A program made the translations under genes and the position numbers. Below the pieces are notes generated by a model. The model worked only from the letters and a program-made list of their open reading frames with translations. It was not told where the DNA came from and ran no database searches. This document shows, in pieces, positions 1 to 8,145 of a stretch of 64,000 bases of DNA. The stretch lies in NCBI GenBank assembly GCA_019634625.1, contig JAHCBA010000006.1, positions 1 through 64,000 of the forward strand, read 5' to 3'. This DNA is from Verrucomicrobiia bacterium (GTDB lineage Bacteria > Verrucomicrobiota > Verrucomicrobiia > Limisphaerales > CAIMTB01). Each line of letters starts with the position of its first letter. The stretch's first letter is position 1.

Positions 1-546
1 GCGGCGTTCGGGAGGTGGCAGGCGTCGGGAGGGGTCGTCGGGGGAGTAGGAGAGGGGTTCGAGGAAGAGGGGGATTTCCTCGCGGGCACAGTCGGCGGCG
101 ATGGTACGGACGAGGTGTTCGACCTGGGGCGCCTGGGGGGCGTCGGGGTGGTAGTACACGAGGAGTTTCACGCCGGAAGCGCCGGAGCGGGCGATGCGGG
201 CGACGTTCCAGCCTTCGGCGAGGCCGGTCTGGAGGTTGGCGGGATCGCCGGTGGATCCGGTGTCGAGGGCGACGAGGAGGCCGGTGGAGCCGGGCAGGTC
301 GCCGTGGGTGACGCAGGCGTCGAGGCCGAGTTCGGGATCGAGGAGGACGGCGGAGGCGAGGGGGCCGAGGGCGCGAACGATGTCGCGTTTGATGTCGGCG
401 AGGAGTTCGTCGAGGGGGCGGTCGGGGGAGGCGGACGCGAGCTGACGGCGGAGGGGGCCGCGGTGGTCGATGGCGAGAACGGTGAAGGCGCCGTCGGGAC
501 CGGCGGTTTGCTGGAGGCGGCGCCGTTTGCCGAGGGGGAGTGGCAT
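1..546 (-). CDS. LacD-type class I aldolase (tagatose-1,6-bisphosphate aldolase-like), C-terminus outside the window
   Basis: The first 182 codons are present; the gene runs off the left edge. The protein shows the family's DHRG motif near residue 28, a DPELGLDA segment near residue 69, and GVKLLVYY near residue 128, whose lysine is the expected Schiff-base residue. Class I LacD-like aldolases cleave ketose bisphosphates to DHAP plus an aldehyde. It starts 5 bp after the iolG stop, so it is the last visible gene of the inositol operon. There it could do the job of IolJ: splitting 2-deoxy-5-keto-D-gluconate 6-phosphate into DHAP and malonate semialdehyde. Bacillus uses an unrelated class II enzyme for that step, so the assignment rests on context plus family and is inference. 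Confidence 0.75.
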   Translation of the reverse strand, partial: MPLPLGKRRRLQQTAGPDGAFTVLAIDHRGPLRRQLASASPDRPLDELLADIKRDIVRALGPLASAVLLDPELGLDACVTHGDLPGSTGLLVALDTGSTGDPANLQTGLAEGWNVARIARSGASGVKLLVYYHPDAPQAPQVEHLVRTIAADCAREEIPLFLEPLSYSPDDPSRRLPPPERR

Positions 547-551
547 GGGGA

Positions 552-1601
552 TCAGGGGGTGGGGGGATGGGGAATGGTCGGGCGGTCGATTTCGTCGAGG
601 CGGACGGGGCGGTTGAGGGTGTGGGACTGGCGGGCGGCGTGGGCGATGAGGACGGGGATGCGGCCGTCGGGGCCGGGGACGGGGGAGGGGGAACCGGAGC
701 GGATGGCGGCGAGGAAGGCGCGCATTTCCTCGAGGTAACTGTCGAGGTAGCGATCCATGAAGAAGCGGAGGGGGAGGTCGCGCTGGACGCGTTCGGGGCC
801 GCTGAGGAGGGCGGTGTTGGGGTGGTTGTTGTCGATGCGGATGGAGCCGGCGGAGCCGAAGACTTCGACGCGCTGGTCGTAGCCGTACACGGCCTGGCGG
901 CAGTTCTGGATGGTGGCGACGACGCCGTTGCGGAAGGTGAGCAGGACGGTGGCGGTGTCGAGGTCGCCGGCCTCGCCGATGGCGGGGTCCACGCGGACGC
1001 TGCCGGTGGCATAGACCTCGACGATCTCGGAGCCGACCAGGAAGCGGGCCATGTCGAAGTCGTGGATGGTCATGTCGAGGAAGATGCCGCCGGAGCGGCG
1101 GACGTACTCGAGCGGGGGCGGGGCGGGATCGCGGCTGACGATGAGGACCTGGTGGGGGGTGCCGATTTCGCCGCGGACGACGGCTTCGCGGACGCGGCGG
1201 AAGTTGGGGTCGAAGCGTCGATTGAAGCCGATCTGGAGGAGGACGCCGGCGCGATCGACGGCGGCGAGGGCCCGGTCGATGGGGGCGAGTCCGGCATCGA
1301 TGGGTTTTTCGCAGAAGACGTGTTTGCCGGCGGCGGCGGCGGCTTCGATGATCCCGACGTGGGTGTCGGTGGGGGAACAGACGATCACGGCCGCGAGGTC
1401 GGGGCGGGCGAGGAGTTCACGGTAGTCGGAGCCGGACTGCGGGATGCCGAAGCGTTCGGCGCAGGAACGGGCGGCGCCGGGATCGACGTCGGTGACCATG
1501 CGGAGGTCGGCTTCGGGGAGGCGGCAGCGGAGGTGTTCGGCGTGGAGACGGCCGATGCGACCCGCGCCGACGAGGCCGACGGGGATGGGGGACGGGGTCA
1601 T
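552..1601 (-). CDS. iolG: inositol 2-dehydrogenase
   Basis: 349 residues of the Gfo/Idh/MocA family. The N-terminal Rossmann motif GAGRIG lies at about residues 13-18, the EKP motif that positions substrate and cofactor near residue 98, and a D-x-x-x-H-D-x-D segment near residue 176 supplies the catalytic histidine. IolG oxidises myo-inositol to 2-keto-myo-inositol (scyllo-inosose) with NAD+ in the cytoplasm, the first step of the pathway. It starts 3 bp after the iolE stop and is followed 5 bp later by the aldolase gene, so it is inside the operon. The family has many substrates; the operon makes inositol very likely. Confidence 0.9.
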   Translation of the reverse strand: MTPSPIPVGLVGAGRIGRLHAEHLRCRLPEADLRMVTDVDPGAARSCAERFGIPQSGSDYRELLARPDLAAVIVCSPTDTHVGIIEAAAAAGKHVFCEKPIDAGLAPIDRALAAVDRAGVLLQIGFNRRFDPNFRRVREAVVRGEIGTPHQVLIVSRDPAPPPLEYVRRSGGIFLDMTIHDFDMARFLVGSEIVEVYATGSVRVDPAIGEAGDLDTATVLLTFRNGVVATIQNCRQAVYGYDQRVEVFGSAGSIRIDNNHPNTALLSGPERVQRDLPLRFFMDRYLDSYLEEMRAFLAAIRSGSPSPVPGPDGRIPVLIAHAARQSHTLNRPVRLDEIDRPTIPHPPTP

Positions 1602-1604
1602 GGA

Positions 1605-2567
1605 TCAGAGGCCGAGGGTACGGAGGAATTCGCGGTTGCGGCGGGCGCTTTCCTTCGGGGTGCCCATGCCGGGGAGGACATCCTGCTCGACCAGGACCCA
1701 GCCGCGGTATTCGCGGCGGCGGAGCCAGTCGAGGACGGCCCGGAAATCGACGCAGCCGCGGCCGAGTTCGCAGAAGACGCCATGGCGGACGGCGGCGAAG
1801 TAGTCCCAGCCTTCGGCGCGGGCGCGGCGGGCGACGGCGGGTTCGCAATCCTTGAGGTGGAAGTAGGGGATGCGATCGGCGAAGCGGTCGAGGGCCTGGA
1901 GGACGGCGGTGGTGTCGTCGGCTCCGGCGCCGTAGGTGAGGTGGCCGGTATCGAAGACCAGTCCGACGAGTTCGGGGTCGGTGCGGGCGAGGAGGATTTC
2001 GATTTCGTCGGGGGTTTCGAGGAAGCCGGCGCAGTGATGGTGAAAGACGGTGCGGAGGCCGGTGGCGCGATGGACGGCCCGGGCCACGCGGTGGGTGCCG
2101 TCGATGAAGGCGGACCAGCCGGCGTCGGAGAGGGCCATGGCCGTGGTGACGCGGCCGGCGTGGAGGGTGCGGACGGGGTCGGAGCCGTTGTCGTCGGCGA
2201 GGACGAGGAAGGGCGGGGAACCGGCGGAGGATTGCTGGTGGACGGCGGCGAGGAGTTCGGCGACGCGGAGGGCGCGGGCTTCGCCGTCGGCGTGGGCGTC
2301 GGGGTGGCGCAGGGCGACGGGGACGAAGGCGCCGAGGAGCTGGAGGTGACGGGCGGCGAGTTCGCGGTGGAGATCGTGGGGCGAGGTGGGCATGAAGCCC
2401 CAGTCACCGAGTTCGGTGCCGGCGTAGCCGGTGGCGGCCATTTCGTCGAGGACCTGGGCGTAGCCGAGGGGTCTGGCTTCGAGGCCTTCGAATTCGAGGG
2501 AGCCCCAGGAGCAGGGGGCATTGCCGACGCGGATGGGGACGGGGACAGGGACGGGGAGGGGGTTCAT
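1605..2567 (-). CDS. iolE: inosose dehydratase (IolE-like TIM-barrel protein)
   Basis: 320 residues of the AP endonuclease family 2 / sugar phosphate isomerase-epimerase fold. Visible landmarks are [11 protein letters not shown] near residue 48, FHHH near residue 165, DTGH near residue 197 and FHLKD near residue 225, the usual metal-binding strands of this barrel. IolE dehydrates scyllo-inosose to 3D-trihydroxycyclohexane-1,2-dione. The start is fixed by an ATGA overlap with the iolD stop, which implies translational coupling. IolI (inosose isomerase) has the same fold; IolE is preferred because the operon would otherwise lack the dehydratase. Confidence 0.82.
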   Translation of the reverse strand: MNPLPVPVPVPIRVGNAPCSWGSLEFEGLEARPLGYAQVLDEMAATGYAGTELGDWGFMPTSPHDLHRELAARHLQLLGAFVPVALRHPDAHADGEARALRVAELLAAVHQQSSAGSPPFLVLADDNGSDPVRTLHAGRVTTAMALSDAGWSAFIDGTHRVARAVHRATGLRTVFHHHCAGFLETPDEIEILLARTDPELVGLVFDTGHLTYGAGADDTTAVLQALDRFADRIPYFHLKDCEPAVARRARAEGWDYFAAVRHGVFCELGRGCVDFRAVLDWLRRREYRGWVLVEQDVLPGMGTPKESARRNREFLRTLGL

Positions 2568-4453
2568 GAGGGGAGGAAGAGGCGTTCCTTGGGGCGTTGG
2601 GATTCCCAGACGGCGCGGGCCTGGCGGACGGATTCGGATTCGCTGACTTCGGCCGGGGGGACATCCCACCAGGATTCGTAGCCGCCGACGCCGGCGTAGC
2701 GGTCGTTGCGGATGGCGATGACGGTGGTGCGGGGCTGGCGGCGGGCTTCGAGGAGGGCGGCGGTGAAGTCGTCGTAGGTGGCGCACTCGATGACATGGGC
2801 GCCGAGGCTGCGGGCGTTGAGGGCGAGGTTGACGGGGAGGGGTTCGAGGTCGGGGCCGGCCTCGTCGCCGGGGAGCTGGCCATCGCGGGGGAAGGCATAG
2901 CGGGTGCCGAAGCCCTGTTGTCCGAGGGAACGGCTGAGGCCGCCGATGCTGTTGAAGCCGGAGTTGTCCATGAGGACGATGGTGAGTTTGAGGTCCTCCT
3001 GGATGGACGTGATGATTTCGTTGCCGAGCATGAGGTAGCTGCCATCGCCGACGAGGACATAGACTTCGCGGCGGGGGTCGGCGAGTTTGATGCCGAGGCC
3101 GCCGGCGATTTCGTAGCCCATGGTGCTGAAGCCGTATTCGAGGTGGAAATTCTTCGTGTTGCGGCAGCGCCAGAGTTTGTGGAGGTCGCCGGGCATGCTG
3201 CCGGCGGCATTGATCATGACGGCGTCGGGGGGGCTGAGTTCGTTGACGGCGCCGATGAGTTCGCCCTGGCTGGGGAGGGGTTGGTGGCGGATGGCGTAGA
3301 TGCGGTCCACCTCGGCTTCCCAGTCGTGGTGGGCCTGTTCGGATTCGGCGCGGTATCCGGGGGGGACGGAATGACCGGCGAGCATGGGGAGGAGTTCGTC
3401 GAGGGTGACGCGGGCATCGCCGACGAGGGGGAGGGCGTGGTGTTTGGCGGCGTCGAATTCGGCGACGTTGAGATTGATGAAGCGGACGCCCGGGGCCTGG
3501 AAGGCGGTTTTGCTGGCGGTGGTGAAGTCGCTGTAACGGGTGCCGATGCCGAGGACGAGGTCGGCGTTGCGGGCGGCGAGGTTGGCGGCGCGGGTGCCGG
3601 TGACGCCGATGGCGCCGAGGTTGAGGGGATGGTCGTACCGGAGGGAGCCTTTGCCGGCCATGGTTTCGCCGACGGGGATGCCGGTGGCCTCGACGAAGCG
3701 GCGGAGGGATTCGGTGGCACCGCTGTAGAGGACGCCTCCGCCGGCGACGATGAGGGGACGCCGGGCGGCGCGGATCCAGTCGGCGGCGCGGAGGATGGCG
3801 GCGGTGTCGGGGCGGTTGCGGGGGACGGACCAGGTGCGGGGGGCGAAGAATTCGGAGGGATAATCGAAGGCCTCGGTCTGGGCGTCCTGGGGGAGGGCGA
3901 GGGTGACGGCGCCGGTTTCGACGGGGCTGGTGAGGACGCGCATGGCCTCGGGCAGGGCGGTGAGGAGCTGGTCGGGCCGGTAGAGGCGGTCCCAGTAGCG
4001 GCTGACGGGTTTGAAGCAGTCGTTGACCGAGATGTCCTGGGTGTGGCTGGACTCGAGTTGCTGGAGGACGGGGGCGACGTTGCGGCGGGCGAAGATGTCG
4101 CCGGGGAGGAGGAGGACGGGGAGGCGGTTGATGGTGGCGACGGCGGCGCCGGTGATCATGTTGGTGGCGCCGGGTCCGATGGAGGAGGTGCAGACGAGGG
4201 ACTGGAGGCGGTTCTGCATTTTGGCGAAGGCGACGGCGGTATGGACCATGGCCTGCTCGTTGCGGCTTTGGTAGTAGCGGAGGGCGGGGTACTGCTGGAG
4301 GGCCTGTCCGATGCCGGCGATGTTGCCGTGGCCGAAGATGCCGAAGCAGCCGGGGAAGAAGCGGTGGCTGACGCCGTCGCGTTCGACGTGCTGGTGAACG
4401 AGGAATTTGACCAGGGCCTGGGCCAGGGTGAGGCGTTCGGTGGGGAGGTTCAT
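2564..4453 (-). CDS. iolD: 3D-(3,5/4)-trihydroxycyclohexane-1,2-dione hydrolase, ThDP-dependent
   Basis: 629 residues, the normal length for IolD. It has the three domains of the acetolactate-synthase-like family: an N-terminal pyrimidine-binding domain with the catalytic glutamate in RNEQAM near residue 66, a central domain, and a C-terminal pyrophosphate domain with the GDGSY...N metal-binding motif near residue 465. IolD opens the ring of the diketone to give 5-deoxy-D-glucuronate. The start is 34 bp downstream of iolC; another in-frame ATG lies 6 bp further upstream (4459) and cannot be excluded. The stop overlaps the iolE start by 4 bp. Confidence 0.93.
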   Translation of the reverse strand: MNLPTERLTLAQALVKFLVHQHVERDGVSHRFFPGCFGIFGHGNIAGIGQALQQYPALRYYQSRNEQAMVHTAVAFAKMQNRLQSLVCTSSIGPGATNMITGAAVATINRLPVLLLPGDIFARRNVAPVLQQLESSHTQDISVNDCFKPVSRYWDRLYRPDQLLTALPEAMRVLTSPVETGAVTLALPQDAQTEAFDYPSEFFAPRTWSVPRNRPDTAAILRAADWIRAARRPLIVAGGGVLYSGATESLRRFVEATGIPVGETMAGKGSLRYDHPLNLGAIGVTGTRAANLAARNADLVLGIGTRYSDFTTASKTAFQAPGVRFINLNVAEFDAAKHHALPLVGDARVTLDELLPMLAGHSVPPGYRAESEQAHHDWEAEVDRIYAIRHQPLPSQGELIGAVNELSPPDAVMINAAGSMPGDLHKLWRCRNTKNFHLEYGFSTMGYEIAGGLGIKLADPRREVYVLVGDGSYLMLGNEIITSIQEDLKLTIVLMDNSGFNSIGGLSRSLGQQGFGTRYAFPRDGQLPGDEAGPDLEPLPVNLALNARSLGAHVIECATYDDFTAALLEARRQPRTTVIAIRNDRYAGVGGYESWWDVPPAEVSESESVRQARAVWESQRPKERLFLPS

Positions 4454-4487
4454 AGGCATGGAGAGGCGTGGAGGGGCGTGGAGGGGT

Positions 4488-5519
4488 TCAGTCCAGTCCG
4501 CCGCGGGGGGCGACGAAGGCGAGGACTTCGTCGAGGGTGGGCATGAAGTTGGCGCAGCCGTGGCGGGTGACGACGATGGCGCCGCAGGCGTTGCCGAGGC
4601 GGGCGGCCTTGCGCCAGCCCCAGCCCTGGAGGTGGCCGTAGAGGAACCCGGCGGCGAAGGCATCGCCGGCTCCGAGGATATTGGCGATCTCGACGGGGTA
4701 ACCTGGGGCCTCGATGGATTCGGGTTCGGAGGCGGCGGCACGGACATGGACGCGGGCGCCTTGTTCGCCGCGTTTCTGGACGACGGCGCGGGGGCCCATG
4801 GTGAGGAGGGTGCGGACCGCCTGGTCCACGTTGCCGTGGACGCGGGTGTCGGAGACGGAACGGGTCGCCTCGACGTGGGCGGGGTCGGTGAGCATGGCGG
4901 CGTTGATTTCGTCCTCGGTGCCAAGGACGACATCGGTAAGGCGCAGGGCGGAGCGGATGGCGACGCCGAAGGCGCGGGGGTCGTGCCACTGATCGGGACG
5001 GAAATCGATGTCGAGGACGACTTCGCGGCCGGTCTGGCGGGCGAGTTCGGCGGCGAAGAGGGTGGCGCTGCGGCTGGGTTCCCTGCTGAGATTGGTGCCG
5101 GCGAACTGGAAGATGCGTGCCTGGGCGATGGGGGCGGCGAGGACATCCTCGATGGTCAGCCCGATGTCGGCGCAGTTTTCGCGGTAGAAGACCAGCGGGA
5201 AGCGGTCGGGGGGTTCGATGCCGAGGACGACGGCGCTGCTGCGGCGGTCGGGTTTGCGGGGGATGTAGCGGGTGACGACTCCTTCCTGGTCGAGGAACTG
5301 GAGGATGAAATCGCCAACCGGGTCGGTACCGACGGCGGTGAGGAGGGCGGTGCGGAGGCCGAGGCGGCGACCGCCGACGCTGATGTTGGTGGGCGAACCT
5401 CCGACGTAGGCGGCGAAGCTGCGGATTTCGGGGAAGGGCCGGCCGACGTCGTTGCTGTAGAGGTCGATCGAGGACCGGCCCATGTGGAAGGTGTCGAAGA
5501 GGATCTCCGGTTGGTCCAT
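4488..5519 (-). CDS. iolC: 5-dehydro-2-deoxygluconokinase (PfkB family)
   Basis: 343 residues from the chosen ATG; an in-frame ATG 18 codons upstream adds only a proline-rich tail and was not used. The PfkB signature is clear: the GGSPTNIS motif near residue 40 and the C-terminal NILGAGDAFAAGF motif near residue 295, with the catalytic Asp in GAGD. IolC phosphorylates 2-deoxy-5-keto-D-gluconate with ATP. It lies between iolB (60 bp upstream) and iolD (34 bp downstream). It is the short form, without the C-terminal DUF2090 aldolase-like domain that some bacteria fuse to IolC; the separate LacD-type aldolase at the operon end may replace that domain. Confidence 0.92.
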   Translation of the reverse strand: MDQPEILFDTFHMGRSSIDLYSNDVGRPFPEIRSFAAYVGGSPTNISVGGRRLGLRTALLTAVGTDPVGDFILQFLDQEGVVTRYIPRKPDRRSSAVVLGIEPPDRFPLVFYRENCADIGLTIEDVLAAPIAQARIFQFAGTNLSREPSRSATLFAAELARQTGREVVLDIDFRPDQWHDPRAFGVAIRSALRLTDVVLGTEDEINAAMLTDPAHVEATRSVSDTRVHGNVDQAVRTLLTMGPRAVVQKRGEQGARVHVRAAASEPESIEAPGYPVEIANILGAGDAFAAGFLYGHLQGWGWRKAARLGNACGAIVVTRHGCANFMPTLDEVLAFVAPRGGLD

Positions 5520-5579
5520 GGGCAGAGGCGGGGGGATTTTGGGGAGGCGGTTGGGCGGAATGCGGGCTGGCATTCCGGA

Positions 5580-6467
5580 TCAGTAGAGGGGCAGGCGGGG
5601 ATCGCGGGTGCGGTAGGTGTCCTTGACCCAGGCGTAGCGGGGGTCTTCGCGGTTGGCGAGGCTTTGGGCGCTGCCGGCGAGAACGTTGAGGTAGTAGGTG
5701 GTGTAGCCGGGGGCGCTGACCACGGGATGGTAACCTTCGGGGACAAGGACGACATCGCCGTGGCTGGCGCGGACGAGGGCGTCGATGGGACGACCGGCGG
5801 CGTGGCCGGGGGAGTCGGCATCGGTGTAGATGCGCTGGCAGGCGTATCCTTCGGGGCGGTCGATCTGGTAGTAGTAGATTTCCTCGAGGTCGGCTTCGAG
5901 GAGGCGGCCCTGGTCATCGACGACGTGGCGGTCGTGTTTGTGGGGCGGGTAACTGCTCCAGTTGCCGCCGGGGGTATAAACCTCGACGAGGACCAGTCGA
6001 TGGACGGGCGAGCCGGGGGGAAGGAGGTCGTTGATCTGGCGGCTGACGTTGTCGCCGCCGCGGATGGAGCGGGCGACCTGGTCGGGGCGGATCAGCCAGG
6101 GGGCATGATCCTGGTCGGTGGGGACCCAGGTGACGGCGAAGGTGGCTTCGGATTCGGCGACAACCTGGAAGCGGGTGCGGCGGGGGAGGTAGAGGGCGTG
6201 GGCGGCGTCCTCGAACACGGTGGCGCGACCGCCGATGCCGGTCCAGTGACCGCGGTCGGAGGCAACGGCAAAGCGGCCGGTGAGATTGACCAGGGCCAGC
6301 TCGTTTTCGGCGGTGTCGAAGGCCCATTCGGCACCCGGCGCAAGGCGGCGGATCTCGAAGGAGATCAGGTCCCAACCGGCGGTGGCCGGGGTGACGCGGA
6401 GGACACGTCCGGGGTCGGCCGGGTCCGGTTGAGGACGGACGAGGAGGGAATCCGGCGTGGCGTTCAT
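5580..6467 (-). CDS. iolB: 5-deoxy-glucuronate isomerase
   Basis: 295 residues of the IolB bicupin family. The metal-binding cupin is seen as SSYPPHKHD near residue 177 with downstream EEIYYY and a later GYHPVV segment. IolB isomerises 5-deoxy-D-glucuronate to 2-deoxy-5-keto-D-gluconate, linking IolD to IolC. The ATG overlaps the iolA stop by 4 bp (ATGA), which fixes the start and suggests translational coupling to iolA. No signal peptide; cytoplasmic. Confidence 0.93.
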   Translation of the reverse strand: MNATPDSLLVRPQPDPADPGRVLRVTPATAGWDLISFEIRRLAPGAEWAFDTAENELALVNLTGRFAVASDRGHWTGIGGRATVFEDAAHALYLPRRTRFQVVAESEATFAVTWVPTDQDHAPWLIRPDQVARSIRGGDNVSRQINDLLPPGSPVHRLVLVEVYTPGGNWSSYPPHKHDRHVVDDQGRLLEADLEEIYYYQIDRPEGYACQRIYTDADSPGHAAGRPIDALVRASHGDVVLVPEGYHPVVSAPGYTTYYLNVLAGSAQSLANREDPRYAWVKDTYRTRDPRLPLY

Positions 6468-7951
6468 TCCGTCTCGGGCCAGAAGCGTTCGGTGACGATC
6501 CTGGGTTCGGTATAGAAGTCGATGACGGCGCGGCCCTGGGCCTTGATATCGGAGAATTGGGAGCCGCGCATGCCGCCGAAGGGGAGGTGGGCGACGGGGG
6601 CGGGGATGCCGACGTTGACACCGATCATGCCGCATTCGACTTCGAGTTTGAAGCGGCGGGCCCAGTAACCGCTCCGGGTGTAGATCGAGGCGCCGTTGCC
6701 GTACTCGTGCTGGTTGATGATGGCGACGGCCTCCTCGAAGGAGGCGGCTTCGAGGACGACCACGACGGGGCCGAAGATTTCGGTGCGATGAATGGCCATG
6801 CCGGGCCGGACGCCGCGGAAGACAGTGGGGCCGATGAAGTGGCCCTGTTCGGCGCCGGGCACGCGGACATGGCGGCCATCGGCGAGCAGTTCGGCGCCTT
6901 CCCGGACACCGGTCTCGATCATTTCGAGGACGAACTGGCGGGCTTTGGCGGAAATGACGGGGCCGATCACCATGGGGTCATTGGCGACGGCGGGGTCGAG
7001 GGGATTGGCGACGGTGACGTGGGTGCAGGCCTGGACGAGCTGGCGGCAGACCTGATCATGGACTTCGCGGCCGACGGCAACGATGGCGGAGGCGGCCATG
7101 CAGCGCTGGCCGGCACAGCCGAAGCAGGAGGAGATCATGTTGCGGACCGCCTCGTCCACGCGGGCATCGGGCATGACGACGAGGTGGTTCTTGGCGCCGC
7201 CCATGGCCTGGAACCGCTTGCCGGCGGCGGCGCAGCGGGTGGCGACGGCCCGGGCGGTGCGGCTGGAGCCGACGAGGGAAAGCCCGCGGACACGGGGATG
7301 ATCGATGAGCGTCTCGACCACGGTCCGGTCGCCGTGGATGACATTGACGACGCCGGCCGGAAGGCCCACGGCGTGGAAGTGACCGGCGATGCGCTGGAGG
7401 GTGAGGGGGGTCTGTTCGGAGGGTTTGACCACGAAGGTATTGCCGGCGGCGATGGCGTAGGGGAGGAACCAGAACGGCACCATGCCTGGGAAGTTGAAGG
7501 GGCCGGCCATGGCAAAGACGCCGATGGGCAGGCGGAGGACTTCGCCGTCGATGCCTTCGGCGGCCCCGATGAGCTTGTCGCCCTGTTGAAGGACGGGGAG
7601 GCCGCAGGCGACCTCGCAGTTCTCGATCAGGCGCTTCATTTCGGCGCGGGCGTCGGGGAGGGACTTGCCGTTCTCCCCGGTGATCGAGCGGGCGAGGGAT
7701 TCCTCGTCGGCGCGGAGGCGTTCGAGCAGCCGGAAGAGGTACTCGGCGCGGCGGGAACCCGGGGTGCGGCTCCAGGTGGGGAAGGCGGTGTCAGCGGCCG
7801 CGACGGCACGGGCCACCTCGGCGGGGGTGGAAAGGGGGACCACTCCGAGGAGGGCGCCGGTTGAGGGATTCTCGATGGGGAGGGTTCCGGAGCACTCGGC
7901 GTCGGACCACTGGCCGCCGATGTAGTTTTTCAGAGGCGTGAATTCAGCCAT
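6464..7951 (-). CDS. iolA: CoA-acylating methylmalonate/malonate-semialdehyde dehydrogenase
   Basis: 495 residues of the aldehyde dehydrogenase superfamily, MmsA/IolA branch. FNFPGMVP near residue 152 and GGAKNH near residue 251 are typical of this branch, and the nucleophile is Cys284 in the FGCAGQRCM segment. It converts malonate semialdehyde to acetyl-CoA and CO2, the last step of inositol breakdown, and can also act in valine degradation. The chosen ATG gives MAEFTPLKNYIGG, the usual MmsA beginning; an upstream in-frame start adds ten non-conserved residues. It is the first gene of the operon. The 194 bp before it should hold the operon promoter, but I see no convincing -35/-10 pair and no regulator gene nearby. 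Confidence 0.93.
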   Translation of the reverse strand: MAEFTPLKNYIGGQWSDAECSGTLPIENPSTGALLGVVPLSTPAEVARAVAAADTAFPTWSRTPGSRRAEYLFRLLERLRADEESLARSITGENGKSLPDARAEMKRLIENCEVACGLPVLQQGDKLIGAAEGIDGEVLRLPIGVFAMAGPFNFPGMVPFWFLPYAIAAGNTFVVKPSEQTPLTLQRIAGHFHAVGLPAGVVNVIHGDRTVVETLIDHPRVRGLSLVGSSRTARAVATRCAAAGKRFQAMGGAKNHLVVMPDARVDEAVRNMISSCFGCAGQRCMAASAIVAVGREVHDQVCRQLVQACTHVTVANPLDPAVANDPMVIGPVISAKARQFVLEMIETGVREGAELLADGRHVRVPGAEQGHFIGPTVFRGVRPGMAIHRTEIFGPVVVVLEAASFEEAVAIINQHEYGNGASIYTRSGYWARRFKLEVECGMIGVNVGIPAPVAHLPFGGMRGSQFSDIKAQGRAVIDFYTEPRIVTERFWPETE

Positions 7952-8145
7952 AGGTGCGGGCGTGCAGGGTACGGACAACAACCGACCGGGCGGCGGGGCC
8001 AGCGTCCGGGCGGCTGAAGCGGCGCCACGCTAGGCGGAGGCTGCGTGGGGTGGGAAGTCCAAAGCAAGCCGTGCTTCGCTGGGAAACGAGCTGCGCCGAT
8101 GGAGCGGGCAAGTACCACGGTCAACGGGGCATCACGAGCGTTCGT

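Noticed and set aside
540-4546. Long open frames on the plus strand opposite the inositol operon (over 600 codons, rich in Gly, Ala, Asp, Glu)
   Set aside because: They mirror the codon bias of the real minus-strand genes, have low-complexity composition and no recognisable domain. The same holds for the very long frames opposite the RND, clpC, katG and typA genes.
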